Both the position numbers and the translations under genes were made by a program. Shown one piece after another: positions 43,546 through 55,120 of a stretch of 64,000 bases of DNA (position 1 is its first letter; each line of letters begins with the position of its first letter). Origin of the DNA: Isochrysis galbana. Its lineage: Eukaryota > Haptophyta > Isochrysidales > Isochrysidaceae. The notes under the pieces were generated by a model. The model ran no database searches. It worked only from the letters and a program-made list of their open reading frames with translations, and was not told the DNA's origin. The DNA lies in assembly GCA_018136815.1 (NCBI GenBank), contig CM030931.1, positions 2,719,801 through 2,783,800 on the forward strand, written 5' to 3'.

Positions 43546-45365
43546 TCAGGCCATATTCAGATAAAAGTTGATGTCATCTTCAGGGTCTATTTTGTTCTCG
43601 TCGTCGGATTTCTCCCGCTTCTTTCGCTCCGGCAAGTGCGAGCGGAACATGACGGGCTTACCCGTTCGCTTCACCACGGGCTCTTGGGATCGCCGGATCG
43701 AGCGCTGAATCCGCTCTTCCTGGGCACGGGCGGCCTCTGCCTGCTTGGCCTCCCGCACTCGTGAGCGCCTTTCCTTTTCCTTGAGTTTTTCAGCCGCCTC
43801 CACCTCTTCACGAGGCATTGTGTCGATGATCGCTAGTAGCTCTTCAAGCTGGGTTTCGATGTTTGTGAGCATTTGTAGTGTTCCGAGAGAGTTGTCACTC
43901 TCCGAGAAGATCGCCTTGTACACTTCCGCCACCTTGCGATTGAGCTCTTCTAAGGTCTTTTCCTGCGAAACAAGTGAGTCCTTGCTCTCACCCTTCAAGT
44001 CCAGTCCCCGTCGCTTGTCCTCCTCGTCTCTCAGCTGCAGCTTGAGGTGCTCGATCTGCGCTGTCAGCCCAGCAGTCTCCCCATCCATGCGCGTCCGTGT
44101 CTCGTGCAGCTTGCTCTTGAGCTCCTCAAGCGCCTCCTCCGTCTCCTGGGAGTTCTGGATGAGGAAGAGATTGGACTCCTCGAGCGATGTGAAAAGGTCA
44201 AGTAGTTGCTGCGGGTCTTTGAAGTACATGAGCTCCGCTTCGGGTTCATCCGGTGGCTCAGCTGCGCGTGCATCGGCCTCACCCTCCTTCATGTAACGAC
44301 ATGTCAATTCTTCCGTCAGTTCCGTGATGGCAGCCTCACGCTCCGCAGCCTCTGCTGCCTTCTCCTCGTCCGTCTTGCGCCCACGCCGTCTAAGCCCTGC
44401 CTTCCTCTCTGCTTCCAACTTGGCCGCGGCCGCGGCATCCACTTGTTCCACCGCATCCTTGGAAGCACGACCAGCACAGATTTCTCTCCTTGCGGCCTCT
44501 TTAACGGCCCACGCCCTTGCCTGAGATTGACCGAGCGAGGAACACACACTTACAATTGACGGCTCGGCAGTGGCACACGCAGGGTGCATGGACATTTAAG
44601 CACCACGTACCTTCTTTTCTTCACGCATCTGCCTTTGCTCGTCAAACCACTCCTGTGGCGTCAGCTTGTCAAGAAAAGCTTTGTACCTCCGGCAGTCCTC
44701 AAGCTGTTCCTCACATTTGGACATCTCTGACTTTATCTGAGTGATCTGAGCATTTAACTTCTTGATCTCCTGAACCTTCTCCGTTTTTGCCTATGCAATG
44801 AGAACGGGGGGTCAGCAACAATCTTACGCTGCGGATAGCGGCGCACATGGGCACGGGCTTGGCGGTGCACCTTGGTCTCTGTTTCTGCCTTTTTTATAGC
44901 CTGCACAGCCTTTGCGTCGTTGTCCTTCAGAAATTGGTCGAAGCGCAGAGCATCCTCCTCGAGCATTTGCTCGGACTTCTTGAGTGCCTCTTCTCTTTGC
45001 TGCGCTCGCTCCTCAAGCTTGCGGATCTCCGCGCGCTTAGTGTCGAGGCTCATCTGGACGAGGAACATCTCACGCTTCTTAGCGATGAAGTCGGCCATAT
45101 TCTCCTTCTCCTTCCGACGATCGCGCGTCGCCGCCGCCACCATATTGAGCTTGGATTGCTGTGCAGTGGTGGCGGCGGCGGCCTCAGCCTGGTCCTGGCG
45201 GAAATCGCTCACGGGCGGCTTCTTCTTGACGCCCTTCTCCCAGACGGGCTGCTTGAGCATGAGCTCACGTTCAGCCCGTTTCCGCGCCTGCTCCTCGTCG
45301 CGCAGCGCGAAAACCTCCTCATCAGTTGGCATGCGGAATGGGTTCTCCTCGATCTGCCTCGCCAT
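43546..45365 (-). CDS. Cilia- and flagella-associated protein 100-like (CFAP100/CCDC37/MIA1)
   Basis: Exons 44871-45365, 44611-44790 and 43546-44520 give 549 residues; GT-AG introns, all phase 0. Residues 1-165 match the family strongly: ENPFRMPTDEEVFALRDEE, then MADFIAKKREMFLVQMSLDTK and EEDALRFDQFLKDND, continuing into the long coiled coil (DUF4200). The second exon carries YKAFLDKLTPQEWFDE, another family hallmark. The rest is coiled coil, with a charged end IDPEDDINFYLNMA. In Chlamydomonas the orthologue (MIA1) works with MIA2/CFAP73 in the modifier of inner arms complex that tunes inner-arm dynein I1/f. An alternative upstream start at 45428 is not an ATG context I favour. The partner gene across the divergent promoter also encodes a ciliary protein. 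Confidence 0.9.
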
Positions 45366-45993
45366 GGTGCTGAGGGCAGTGAACTGGCGCGCGGGGGGGG
45401 GGAGGGGGAGCGTGCAAGGAACGGCCAAAGAAGAGAAGAGAGAGAGAAAGGGTTGGAGAGAGGAGAGGGGTGAGGGTGGGCGGCAGGCAGTACGAGAGGA
45501 GGGGCGCCCACAGCCGGGGGGGGGAAGAGAGGGAGAGAGTTGAGGTCGCCGACCGGAGAGAAGAGCGTGGGGAAACGTCTGGGGGGCGGGGCGGGGAGGG
45601 GCGGGGAGGGGAGCGGCGAGCGAGAGCAGCTTGCTCGAACTAAAAATGAGACGCTCCCTCTTATTTGGACTCTAGACTACATGCACTTTGTACCTTGTAT
45701 TGCACTGTGCCAAATACTCGTGCACACCTACTTTATACTTTATAAAAAACTCGATGGTATTTAGTATTTAGAGATTTAGAGTAGCAGGTAGACCGCTTGA
45801 CTCCTCCTCGTAGAAAGTAGAGAGGTCGCCGCCCTTTGCGAGAGACCGTTCCGCCTAGAGGAGAGAAAGAAGAAGAGGAAGAAGGGGTCGCCGAGCGGAG
45901 GGAGCCCCCCCCCCCCCCCCCCGTCTCTCACCTGACCCCCCCCCCGCCCCGCCCCGCCCCTCCCTCCCGTTCACTCTCTCCGGGCACTCTTCA
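45366..45993. promoter_or_regulatory. Bidirectional promoter of two ciliary genes
   Basis: A 628-bp interval between the divergent CFAP100-like and AK8-like start codons. Sense-strand C tracts lie close to each start (plus-strand G at 45393-45409 for CFAP100; C at 45905-45922 and 45936-45960 for AK8). No RFX-type X-box is obvious to the eye. Confidence 0.6.
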
Positions 45994-47409
45994 ATGCCCG
46001 AGGACAGCAAGGCGATGCTCGAGGCGCAGGCAACCTACGCTGAACAGCATGGCATCTTCCAGCTCTTCGAGACGCTGCTGCAAGGCCTGCTCATCAAGAA
46101 GCCCGACGATCCCATCAAGCACCTCATTGGTGCACTCGCAGAGACGCCAGTGCCCAAGGTCATCGTCTTCGGCGCGCCCTCGACCGACCCGACGTTCCAC
46201 TGCAAAGATATTGCCACCACGCACTCGCTCGTCCACATCGCTGCCGACAACATGTGGGTGGAAGCGTCGGCAGCTGGAACAGAGGCCGGCCTTGCCGCGA
46301 AGGCCCTGAAGGACTCTGGGAAGGAGATCCCAGCCGAGCTCAAGAAGCAGATGGTGATGGACAAGTTGAAGTCGTCAGAGTGTCAAAGCAAGGGCTGGGT
46401 GCTGGAGGGTTTCCCAACAGCAGCCTCGGAAGCGCATGAAATGCTTACAGCTGGCATTCTTCCCACCCGTGTGATTGAGCTCGCTGTTGACGACACGGAG
46501 GCAAAACGCCGCCTCGTCGGCCGCCGCATTGATCCAGTGGCAAATATTACGTACCACCTCGAGGATTCGCCGCCTCCTGACGCCGAGACGCGAAACCGAC
46601 TGGTTCACCGGCCAGAGGATACGGCAGATCGAGTCCACAAGCGAGTGATGAGCTACCGGTACGCTGTTGGGCCGATCCTCGCTGCGTTTGCCAAGACACT
46701 GGTCACAGTGGACGGAACGCAGAGCAACGATGCCATCGCAGCCGAAATCGCCCCAACTATCACCGCAAAATTGGCGTCACGCGCCCCACGCGGTGCGCCA
46801 CGCGTGCTCCTCCTTGGAGGTCCCGGATGTAGGCAGGAGGAGTTGGCGGAAGGCATTTCGCAGCGGTATGGTGTTGTCCATGTCTGTGCAACTCATCTCC
46901 TGAAGGCCGGCGCCAGCAAGGACACTCCGGTCGGGAAGAAACTGCTTGCGTACACAGCGGGTGAGATATCGGACGTTCCGGACGAGCTCCTCGCTCCGTT
47001 GGTGCTGGAGCGGCTGAAGGGTGACGACGTTCGTAGAAAAGGCTTTGTCCTGTCTGGGTTCCCAAACAATGTCAAGCAGGCCAAGACACTGAGTAAGGCT
47101 GGGGTGTGGGTGAGGCATGCCGTGCACCTCGACATCGCCCCAGCGGTAGTAATGCGCAAGCTTGTGGAGGCACGATTCGACCCGACGACTGGAGAGCAGT
47201 ACCACCCGGATGAGAAGTGGCCGACAGATCATGAGATGCTTGCACGGCTAGTGCAACATCCTTTGCACGCGATGCCTGCCGTGGAGTCGGCGCTCGCGTC
47301 CTGGGAAGAGCGAAAGCCGCAGCTCCTGGCCGCGTACCCGGATGTTATTCAGGAAGATGCGAATAGGTCCCTCTTGGCTCTGGAGGAGCGCCTTAAGTCA
47401 TGCTTCTAA
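45994..47409 (+). CDS. Adenylate kinase 8-like ciliary protein
   Basis: A single exon of 471 residues from an ATG. The layout equals animal AK8: a short N-terminal helix block (AEQHGIFQLFETLLQGLLIKKPDDP) and two tandem adenylate-kinase domains. Each domain keeps its fold landmarks: GWVLEGFP and RRIDPVANITYHLEDSPPP in the first, KGFVLSGFP and ARFDPTTGEQYHPDEKWP in the second. The first P-loop is degenerate (GAPSTDPTFHCK, 60-71), and the second reads GGPGCRQEE (275-283), so the Walker Lys is replaced by Arg or displaced. Activity may be weak or lost. AK8 is a luminal or axonemal protein of motile cilia in animals. The gene is divergent from CFAP100-like, consistent with co-expression during flagellar assembly. 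Confidence 0.9.
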   Translation: MPEDSKAMLEAQATYAEQHGIFQLFETLLQGLLIKKPDDPIKHLIGALAETPVPKVIVFGAPSTDPTFHCKDIATTHSLVHIAADNMWVEASAAGTEAGLAAKALKDSGKEIPAELKKQMVMDKLKSSECQSKGWVLEGFPTAASEAHEMLTAGILPTRVIELAVDDTEAKRRLVGRRIDPVANITYHLEDSPPPDAETRNRLVHRPEDTADRVHKRVMSYRYAVGPILAAFAKTLVTVDGTQSNDAIAAEIAPTITAKLASRAPRGAPRVLLLGGPGCRQEELAEGISQRYGVVHVCATHLLKAGASKDTPVGKKLLAYTAGEISDVPDELLAPLVLERLKGDDVRRKGFVLSGFPNNVKQAKTLSKAGVWVRHAVHLDIAPAVVMRKLVEARFDPTTGEQYHPDEKWPTDHEMLARLVQHPLHAMPAVESALASWEERKPQLLAAYPDVIQEDANRSLLALEERLKSCF

Positions 47410-47999
47410 AGCTGGCAAGTGTGTCAAAACTCGCTCTTACTAGAGGTGAAGGTCGATATCTCCTAGATTCACGCAAGACGCCGGTCTGTATAAATAATGT
47501 TTGGGTCGGGTTGTCCTTGTGTGATTGAGGTGGTTGCCCTGCTCATTCGCTGCTGCGCATGTGAACGTCTTGGCTGATGTGTGGTGTGTCGTATGCGTGC
47601 CGGCTTATGGGTCGCCGGACTTTCGTTCCATCCCTCGGTGCGTGCTCTTTGTTACGCCGCTAGCGCGTCTTTATCCGCGATAGGCCTTGCGCGTGTTGCT
47701 CTTCCCTTCTATGCTCTCAGTAGTAAATACTTATCGAGGATGAACAAGGTAGGCTACAACTAAGCGAAGAATTCGGCCGCGTAGCAAAAGCCCTCGGCTT
47801 AGCGCTTAGCTAAGAGGCTCGCATGAAAAGACGCGACAACCCGCTCCGACCGAATGTCAGGGCTGGCGACCGACCATAAATACGGACATGCCGGATGTAC
47901 GGAAGTACACATGAGTACGACTACACCCCGCAGCACCTACAGTATAAACAGGTCACTCAACGGAACAAGAGGGAGGCGAGAACATACCGTTGGGGACAG
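47410..47999. other. Downstream region of the AK8-like gene
   Basis: No gene recognised. The right part runs into LINE 3' sequence. Confidence 0.35.
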
Positions 48000-48165
48000 G
48001 TGCACCCCGCTTAGCTCGGACCCCCCAAACGACCCGGGCCCCTAAGTAGAGCACGAGGGGAGTTGCCGCAAGGCAGGGAGTGAGGGAGAGGGAGGCGAAA
48101 GAGCGTGGCTTCGTGAGTGTCTTCCATTGCCACGGGCGAGGCGAGAATATTAAAAAGTTTTTTTT
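48000..48165 (-). mobile_element. LINE 3' tail fragment (type a)
   Basis: Inverted match to 2262-2420: GGTGCACC.., GGGCCCCTAAGTAGAGCAC, GGCGAGAATATTAAAAAG and the terminal T run. No coding part is retained. Confidence 0.6.
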
Positions 48166-48204
48166 TATGCTCTCAGTAGTAAACCCTAGATAGGCTGTCT
48201 ATTG

Positions 48205-48850
48205 AACCTACTTTTATAAGTAGGGGCCAATGGGGGCCTCGCGCCCCCCTCTCTCCATCGCGGACACCCCCAGGGGTGGGCCCGTACAATCAACCACAGC
48301 CCCTGCCCTTTGGCAGGGGCTGGGCAATCACCACACTGGCCCAGACCCTAGTGGGCGCGGGCCGTGATTCGCACTCCCACGCCCTGCGTGGGCCTGCACT
48401 CGAGCTGACCCCCCCCCCTTCCCTGGTCGCCAGGCAGACAGATGCCTTTGGGCGGCTCCCATGGCCAGCGAGGCAAGCGTGGGAGAGGCAGGGGGGGCCA
48501 GGGGCTGAGCCCCAGCCTCCACTGCCCCCTGAGCTGCCCTGGCTGGCCCTCTGGAAGCCCCCAAAGGACCTCTGAGAGCAGGCCGTGGCGCGCCGCATGG
48601 CGACGCGCCGCAGGGACACAGGTGGAGGAGAACGGAGAGAGGGAGAGGTGCACCCCCCCCCCGATGGAGTGCGGAAAGAAATGGGACCCGTTTGCGTAAG
48701 CAAACGGGCGGAGAGGGGCGGCTGGCGACAGGTGGGAGATGAGGAGGGAGAGGCTCAAGGCGCCTACGAGAACCCTTGTGGCAGGTATCTCGAGGCGCAG
48801 TCTTTCATTCCTCGAGGACCGCTCGCGGCGAGAGCTGTAAGGGCGGCACC
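48205..48850 (+). mobile_element. SINE-like family, subfamily 2, copy 2
   Basis: Direct repeat of 28520-28990. It has a CCTGCCCTTTGGCAGGG hairpin (48302-48318) and the CCCGTTTGCG hairpin (48687-48708). Its 3' end merges, without a visible junction motif, into the Ty3/gypsy fragment. Confidence 0.6.
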
Positions 48851-49425
48851 GACCTACGGCCGAGCACACCTCATCATCACGAGAGTGTGGGCCTGGTGGA
48901 ACGAGCACAACAGACGTTGATCAACATGGCTCGCGCTACCGATGAAGGCGGCGGTCATTGGGTCGATCATCTCCCGTTCTTTTTAATGAGCATGCGCGCT
49001 TCCGCCAATCGCATCACCCGCATGTCGCCTGCTGCCTTGCTCTACGGCCGTGAGCTTCGCCTGCCTGCCCAGCTTTCTGATCCACCTGACACTGGTCCAC
49101 CTCCCGAGTTACCTCAGGAAATTCGCACGTACGCTTGGAAAATGCATTGTCGTTTAAAGGCGGCGTGGGCCGCAGCTTATGATGCAACTTTAGAATTTCA
49201 AGCCGACGCTTTCGCTGACACGCTACGCACTCACTCTCCCCCCATCCAATTCGCTCCAGGTGATAGGGTGGTTCGCAAGATTCCAGGACACCGCAACAAG
49301 CTCCTCTACCACTACAGCGGACCATACCGCATCGCTGAGGCGCTTGGCGCTGGCCGCTACCGACTACGCGACCAAGAAACGCAATTGAGGGGCTACTTGA
49401 GCGTGGCCGCCGCGTGGGCAAAGAT
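48850..49425 (+). mobile_element. Fossil Ty3/gypsy pol fragment (integrase C-terminal part)
   Basis: Translation shows the end of an integrase core and the following region: ERAQQTLINMA, HWVDHLPFFLMSMRASAN, RMSPAALLYGRELRLPAQL and a later PGDRVVRKIPGHRNKLLY stretch of the chromodomain-proximal GPY/F type (HYSGPYRIAEAL). Only this part is present and the element is broken. It covers a different part of integrase from the fragment at 10610-11045. Confidence 0.8.
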
Positions 49426-49430
49426 CCTGC

Positions 49431-50371
49431 TAATTTCCCCAATGTGGCAGCCATCTTGAGGGGGAAGCACACAATCACCATTGGTACGGCCACACGTGAG
49501 TACTATGCCGATCCCTACCATGATTTTTTTGAAGGTGAGGTGTCTGCTATTGGCAAGGCTATTGGCAACTAATTTCCCCAATGTGGCAGCCATCTTGAGG
49601 GGGAAGCACACAACCACCATTGGTACGGCCACACGTGAGTACTATGCCGATCCCTACCATGATTTTTTTGAAGGTGAGGTGTCTGCTATTGGCAAGGGCT
49701 CTTGGACCATCAATCAAGTACGCCAACAACCAGACGCTTGTGGTCAAGGATGAGCACGAAATCCGATGTGCCATTGATGTGCGTGCATTGCCTCAGTGGT
49801 CATTACTCATGGCACAAGCCAAGGGAGCCTTTAAATACCTCGAAAATCGCTACACAAATCAGTGTGCCTCAACCTATGGTTGCAAAGATCAGCATCGCAT
49901 CTCCGGGCTGCTCCGCGCATTCAACCCAGGATTTGTCGCGCAGGGCAAAATCGATGGACGGTGGATTGAATGCATCTGTGAGCTTCCTTCCTTTGCTCAT
50001 ATGCTCATATCCCCGCTATTGCAACGAAGCTGAGAGAGGAGTTACCTGCGTATTTGATTGCTAGTGGAGGTTGCGCTGCTATCAACCAAGGAGAACCCAA
50101 GGAGTTCAGCAAGAAGGTGCTCTCGTGGTGGGCATCAAATCACACCAAGTTCCCTACGTGGGCCCTTGCTGCAAGGATTGCCTTGAGCCTTTCTCCCAAT
50201 TCTGCTTCTGCTTCTGCTTCATGTGAGCGTGTGTTTTCCTTGCTTGCTTGCATGTTCCCCTCTGTTCGGGCCACTTCCCTTGCAGACCAAGTGGCAGGCA
50301 GCGTCTGTCATGCTGCGATACAATCGACAATCGCAACAAGCGTAAGGAGCAGGAAGCCTGCGCCTGAGTAA
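49431..50371 (+). mobile_element. hAT transposase remnant
   Basis: The right part encodes the hAT C-terminal dimerisation region: LSWWASNHTKFPTWALAARI then ALSLSPNSASASASCERVFS and a following R-x-x-L. These are the diagnostic WW, FP and SxxxERxFS positions. An earlier exon-like frame (49690-49960) shares its reading direction, and a GTGAGC at about 49977 may be a splice donor. At the left end a roughly 137-bp block is tandemly duplicated (49431-49567 and 49568-49699). No terminal repeats are recognised. Confidence 0.75.
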
Positions 50372-50383
50372 CTTGAAGTGAGT

Positions 50384-50577
<194 letters not shown>

Positions 50578-50821
50578 CTCTGAGTAGCGAGTAGCATAGC
50601 GTTATTTTTAGAACGTGGTACGTGGCATAGCGTCGTATAAATAACGTGATATTTACAACATATTTGGATGTGGATTTTTTTGATATTTTCGACATATTTT
50701 TGCAACATATTTGGGCTCATTTTCCTACATATTTTGGCCGACCCCTATCTACTCCCTTGATCTCCATGCCTGGGTGATCAGTCCAGAGCTAGAGCATATT
50801 CATATTCCGAGTAGAAAGAAG

Positions 50822-52257
50822 GTGTCGTTCCGTCAATAGTGGGACATCAGTCGAATTGAGCGATCAAATGTCCACAGTTGTATTGTAGTTGTTTAACATT
50901 AGATCTTGTTAAAATTATAAGAGAGAGAGGCCGTCAAAGCTTCTTCGCTAATCACATCGGTGCATACCGTGCATGGGCACGGCGCGATGTGCATCGGTCC
51001 CCCCGCGGATACGCCGTGCGCGCGCATGTCAACCCGTTCCGTGTGTGTAGCCCCTGCGGCCCACAACTACGTAAACTGGCCATATAAGAGATGTTTCGTT
51101 ACACATCGCCTGTGATGACTTGCAATCACATGTGCACGCCGTGCGTGGGCACGGCGCGATGTGCACCGGCGCACCCCCCGCGGGGGCGCCGTGCGTGCGC
51201 ATAGCAACTTCCAGGAAGGTGCACGCCGTGCGTTCACTCTTTTCGCGGGGGAACTCTGGGCGCGGGCGGAACAAAGTGTGATTGCCACTCATCATGCAGC
51301 ATAACAACTTTTTCTGCACGCCGTTCCTTCTTACCGTCGTGGATTACTCCGCGTCGACGCATTTGTTCTTCCGCAAATCGGTTGAGCAGGTGAACACGCG
51401 TGCGTTTCCAAATAAAACCGCTCTCACCTTTGAGATGCAAAATCGTGGCACGCTGGAGTTCGGCAGAAGCATTGTCTCGCATTTGGAAGGGCGTGGCGGT
51501 GTCGAGCGAGTCGAACGAAACCAGCGAGCAGGAGCACGAGACGAGAGGACGGAGGACCGTACCGATGCGCGCCGAGTCGCCACCATCGTGAGGAAGACGA
51601 GGGCGAGGAGAGAGCTGGAGGGTGAGCGAGGAGGGAGGAGGGAGGCAGGCAGTAGGAGCCGTCTCTCTCTGGTAGGTCGATGAGAGGGGGGAGGAGGGGA
51701 CCCGGGGGAGGGGGCCCCGGGGGAGCGGAGAGACCCCAAGACCTCGATTGTTTACGTTAGTGTTTTCGCAATATACGGTAATATTTTCCCCGGTCCCAGG
51801 GGTGCCCCCGCGGTTCCCGACCGCCTCTGCGTCCAGAGTCCCCCCGCGGAAAGAGTGAACGCACGGCGTGCACCTTCCTGGAAGTTGCTATGCGCACGCA
51901 CGGCGCCCCGCGGGTGGGGGAAGTCGATGTGCATACGCACGGCGTGCACAATGATTGCAAGCAATCACACGTGCTGCGCAAACGAAACGTCTCGTATATG
52001 GCTACTTTACGTTAATGTGGGCCTTAGGGAAAAAAGTTTCTATGCGCACGCACGGCGCCCTCGCGAGGGGGAAGTCGATGCGCATACGCACGGCGTGCTC
52101 AATGATTGCAAGTAATCACATGTGCTGCGTAAACGAAACATCTCGTATACGGCGACTTTATTTTAAAAAAAGGTTCTATACACAGCCTTGTTTTGTACCA
52201 ATATTGTTCATAACTAAAAAGAAAACAGATTGTGGTCCTCTTTTGACGGAACGCGAC
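50822..52257 (-). mobile_element. Internally different 1.44-kb relative of the TIR element
   Basis: Inverted with respect to 11626-16178 and bounded by the same two TIRs. Its parts correspond, in order, to 16178-16028, 15591-15229, a private 226-bp segment (51331-51556), 12664-12480 and 12470-11626 with one subterminal block instead of two. It lacks the ankyrin gene, the minisatellite and the inverted arms. It keeps the promoter-like block with the MVATRRASVR start, which here continues into the private segment. Confidence 0.8.
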
Positions 52258-52499
52258 TTGAAGCCTGTAGGAGCTGCTTGGCCACGTGGATATAATGGTA
52301 GACCACCATTGAATGAAGTGTAGTGATTGATAGAAGCGTGGAGACGTCGTAGACGTATAGACATAAAAACGAAGATTGATGATTTACCATCGCGGTTATA
52401 ACGGTAGAGCGGAAAATAGCGAAATAGCCTGCAGAGGCTCGCGAATGCGACAAGAAGGCCCGAAGTCGATCGCGGATGCGACATATGTGCCGTCTTGGA
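52258..52499. other. Short intergenic stretch
   Basis: Nothing recognised. Confidence 0.3.
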
Positions 52500-52860
52500 T
52501 TATGTCTAGCTCGGGGGCTTTTTTTTCCGGGTCGGTTTTGTCGTGCGTTCACGCCACGGGTCCGGCCTCCATCGCTTGCGGCTTGGCCCTCGGCATGTGC
52601 TATCAATCAGGTCGGACGCGTGGCCCGCGGTGGTCTCCCACGTTTCCATGAATCGCGCTCTCGCGGGATATATTCTCCCCGGTATTGTATGTATGTGTGT
52701 GTCGTTGTTTTTGAGATATTGTTCGCATTCTTCAGTGGCGTACGGTATGTGCATTCGTAATGCTTTGAACACGTTGTGAATGGTGTTGCACTCTAGTTTG
52801 CGCCGCCCAGAGTTCCGCCCATACATAGGGGGTTCCCCTTTTGCTCGACGGATAAAGATG
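52500..52860 (-). mobile_element. LINE copy (d), fragment
   Basis: The minus strand encodes KLECNTIHNVFKAL, EECEQYLKNNDTHIHT and FMETWETTAGHASD, matching residues 27-90 of the copy (b) ORF. Only this upstream piece is retained. Confidence 0.7.
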
Positions 52861-53591
52861 CCTACCCCTAGCCCCTGGTAGGGGGCCGGGTCCTTTAGCG
52901 TTGCAAAGACTATTATCTATAATGTTCCGGTGTGCAGGATCAACGCGACAAATAAGCTTATGTGTCCTGCGCCTACGCTCAGCACTTTTCCCTCTCCTCA
53001 TTCCAATGTCTCTTGTGTAGCCACATTGCAATCCAAATAGGCGAAGAAGCTACATTCAGAGTCTATGCGAGACCGGGGATAGCTCCCGTCAATCTTTAAT
53101 GGCGAAGTAGTGTGTGATAGAGCAAGGAAGCTCGAGCGCCAATTGCGTATGTCCCTTCGAATTCAGTAGCAGAAGTGAAATGTGGGAGAATCACCCATTC
53201 TGCGATTCTCGGTGCATTGAGAAATTTCATCCTTAACGCATACTCCGTGCATCCTACTTTGGGGGTCGCAACCCACCTTGTGTTGAGCAAAGTCGCAGCA
53301 ACGTTCGTCATTCCAGTCTCTAAGCAGCACCCACATCGTCATATCATTGTCCGACTACTCCATGGAAATTTAAAACGATGCCTATGTGAAGTATCGTAGC
53401 AGATAAGTATGGCAAGAAGTAAAGCACAGCGGCTCTAAGTACGGCAAGTCAGATTCGCGCTGATGTCAGCACCTCTCGATGACGACATTGATTTCTGTCG
53501 ATGCGCTTGGAGCGCCGTTTCCCGTAAGTGTACGCGGAGAAGATGTCCTCGTCATACTATTCGACACACCCTGTGGTGAAGGTGGGCCTTG
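52861..53591. other. Intergenic, no confident gene
   Basis: Frames of 70-75 codons on both strands at 53096-53399 show no family resemblance. The right end includes the 3' flank of the RING-H2 gene. Confidence 0.35.
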
Positions 53592-54841
53592 CTACCTAGG
53601 ATGAGCATCAGCCGGTGACTCGTCATAGGGAATGAATGTTCTCGTCTCGGCCTCAACCGGCTCATCCGTAGATGATTGCGTCTGAACGGGCGCTGCAAAA
53701 GTCTGCCCCATTGTAGGAATCACTGCCACCTCCTCCACCGGCGACGGTGTGACATCAACAACCGTAGCAGCGATCGGAGCCTCGGGAGCTCCGGGTGTAG
53801 GCTCTGCCGATGCAGTAGATAGAGGGGGGTTGGGCGTCGTTGAGATTGCCTCAGTATGAGCGATCCCGACTCTGGGCCTGCGCTCTGAAGACCGAGAACG
53901 GCGGGTGGGTGTAGGAACTGAGTTCGTGGGCCCAGGTCTTCTACGCCGGAATACCACGCGTCCGTGGACGTCGCCAGTGAGAAAAAATTGGCAGAGCGCA
54001 TCCCCGAAGGTTATCTCAGGAGGTGCAGTGATTCCGCTGAGGTGACGTTGAACCTCGATATTCGCAGCGAGAGGATCTTGCTTGCACAACGGACATGTTC
54101 GTTCGCCCCGCGGAAGTCCCTGAAGCCGATAACCGGCTAGCCACACGTCAATGCAAGTTGAATGGTAACAATGACCGCATGGCAGCTTGCGTACCTGTGC
54201 GCCAATAATTGGGAAGGAGAGATCAACGCATTGAGAAAGTGAAATTTCTTTCGTGTACATGTGCTCCCACATGCAGTAGCTCAGTGGTTTCAGCTAAGTG
54301 GTTTCAGTTGAGTGGATTCAGAGGCCTTGAGGTGTCGCCGCTAGGGCAGTGCACCGGCGCTGAGTGGCAAATCAACAGTGTGAAGCGTGGCCGCCATGTG
54401 TACTCGCCGCCGTCGCCACGCGAGCAATCGTACCTTCTCTCCGACCAGGTAGTCTTCGAGACAAAGCCGGCATTCGGACTCCTCGCTGTCAGCCATGGTG
54501 GCCACTGTGTTGGTATCCCAAGAAATTTCGGGGAGCTGTCTCACCGCCACAGTGATGGCATCCTCGGGAAGAGTATTCGAAGAGATCATCTCCGCCTCTC
54601 TATTTCGCTCCTCCTGAAGCGCGGCCGCTCGTCTCCTAGCGAGCACGCGCCCTCGCCACCACCACCACCAGCGGTTGATCACACAGAAGCTGACGAGCAC
54701 AATGAGCACGATGACCATCGCCGAGTAGGATGGGGAGGGTTGAGTCCTCGGTTGGCGAAAGGGCGGGGGAGGAGAGGCAGGCGCCTTGATTGAGGGCGCA
54801 GAGGGCGTGCCCATAACCGGCGCGCGGTAGGGGCCAGCCAT
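53592..54841 (-). CDS. Membrane-anchored RING-H2 protein (ATL-type E3 ligase)
   Basis: Exons 54434-54841 and 53592-54194 give 336 residues; the GT-AG intron is phase 0 and splits the RING domain. A Pro-rich N-terminus precedes one membrane segment (about residues 42-57, MVIVLIVLVSFCVI), followed by a run of five Trp and a basic stop-transfer patch. The RING-H2 finger is complete: C124-x2-C127-x14-C142-x-H144-x2-H147-x2-C150-x19-C170-x2-C173. The 19-residue gap before the last pair is longer than usual. Such proteins recruit E2 enzymes to ubiquitinate targets at endomembranes. The C-terminal 160 residues are Pro/Thr/Glu-rich and disordered. A sense-strand C tract lies 11-27 bp upstream of the start. 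Confidence 0.85.
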
Positions 54842-54906
54842 CAGAACGGATGGGGAGGGGGGGGGGGGAGGACACGCCGGGCTCTCTCTCTCTCTCCCTC
54901 CCTCCC

Positions 54907-54962
<56 letters not shown>

Positions 54963-54975
54963 CCTCTCTCTCTCC

Positions 54976-55032
<57 letters not shown>

Positions 55033-55120
55033 CCTCTCTCTCTCTCGCTCTCTCTCTCCCCTCTCTCTCCCTCGCTCGCTCGCTCGCTCCCCCCCCTCTT
55101 CCCCCCTATATCTCGATGAG
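54842..55120 (+). repeat. CT microsatellite upstream of the RING-H2 gene
   Basis: Interrupted (CT)n with CCCTCC and CGCT variants from about 54881 to 55085, then C runs. The gene's promoter must lie within or beyond it. Confidence 0.9.
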
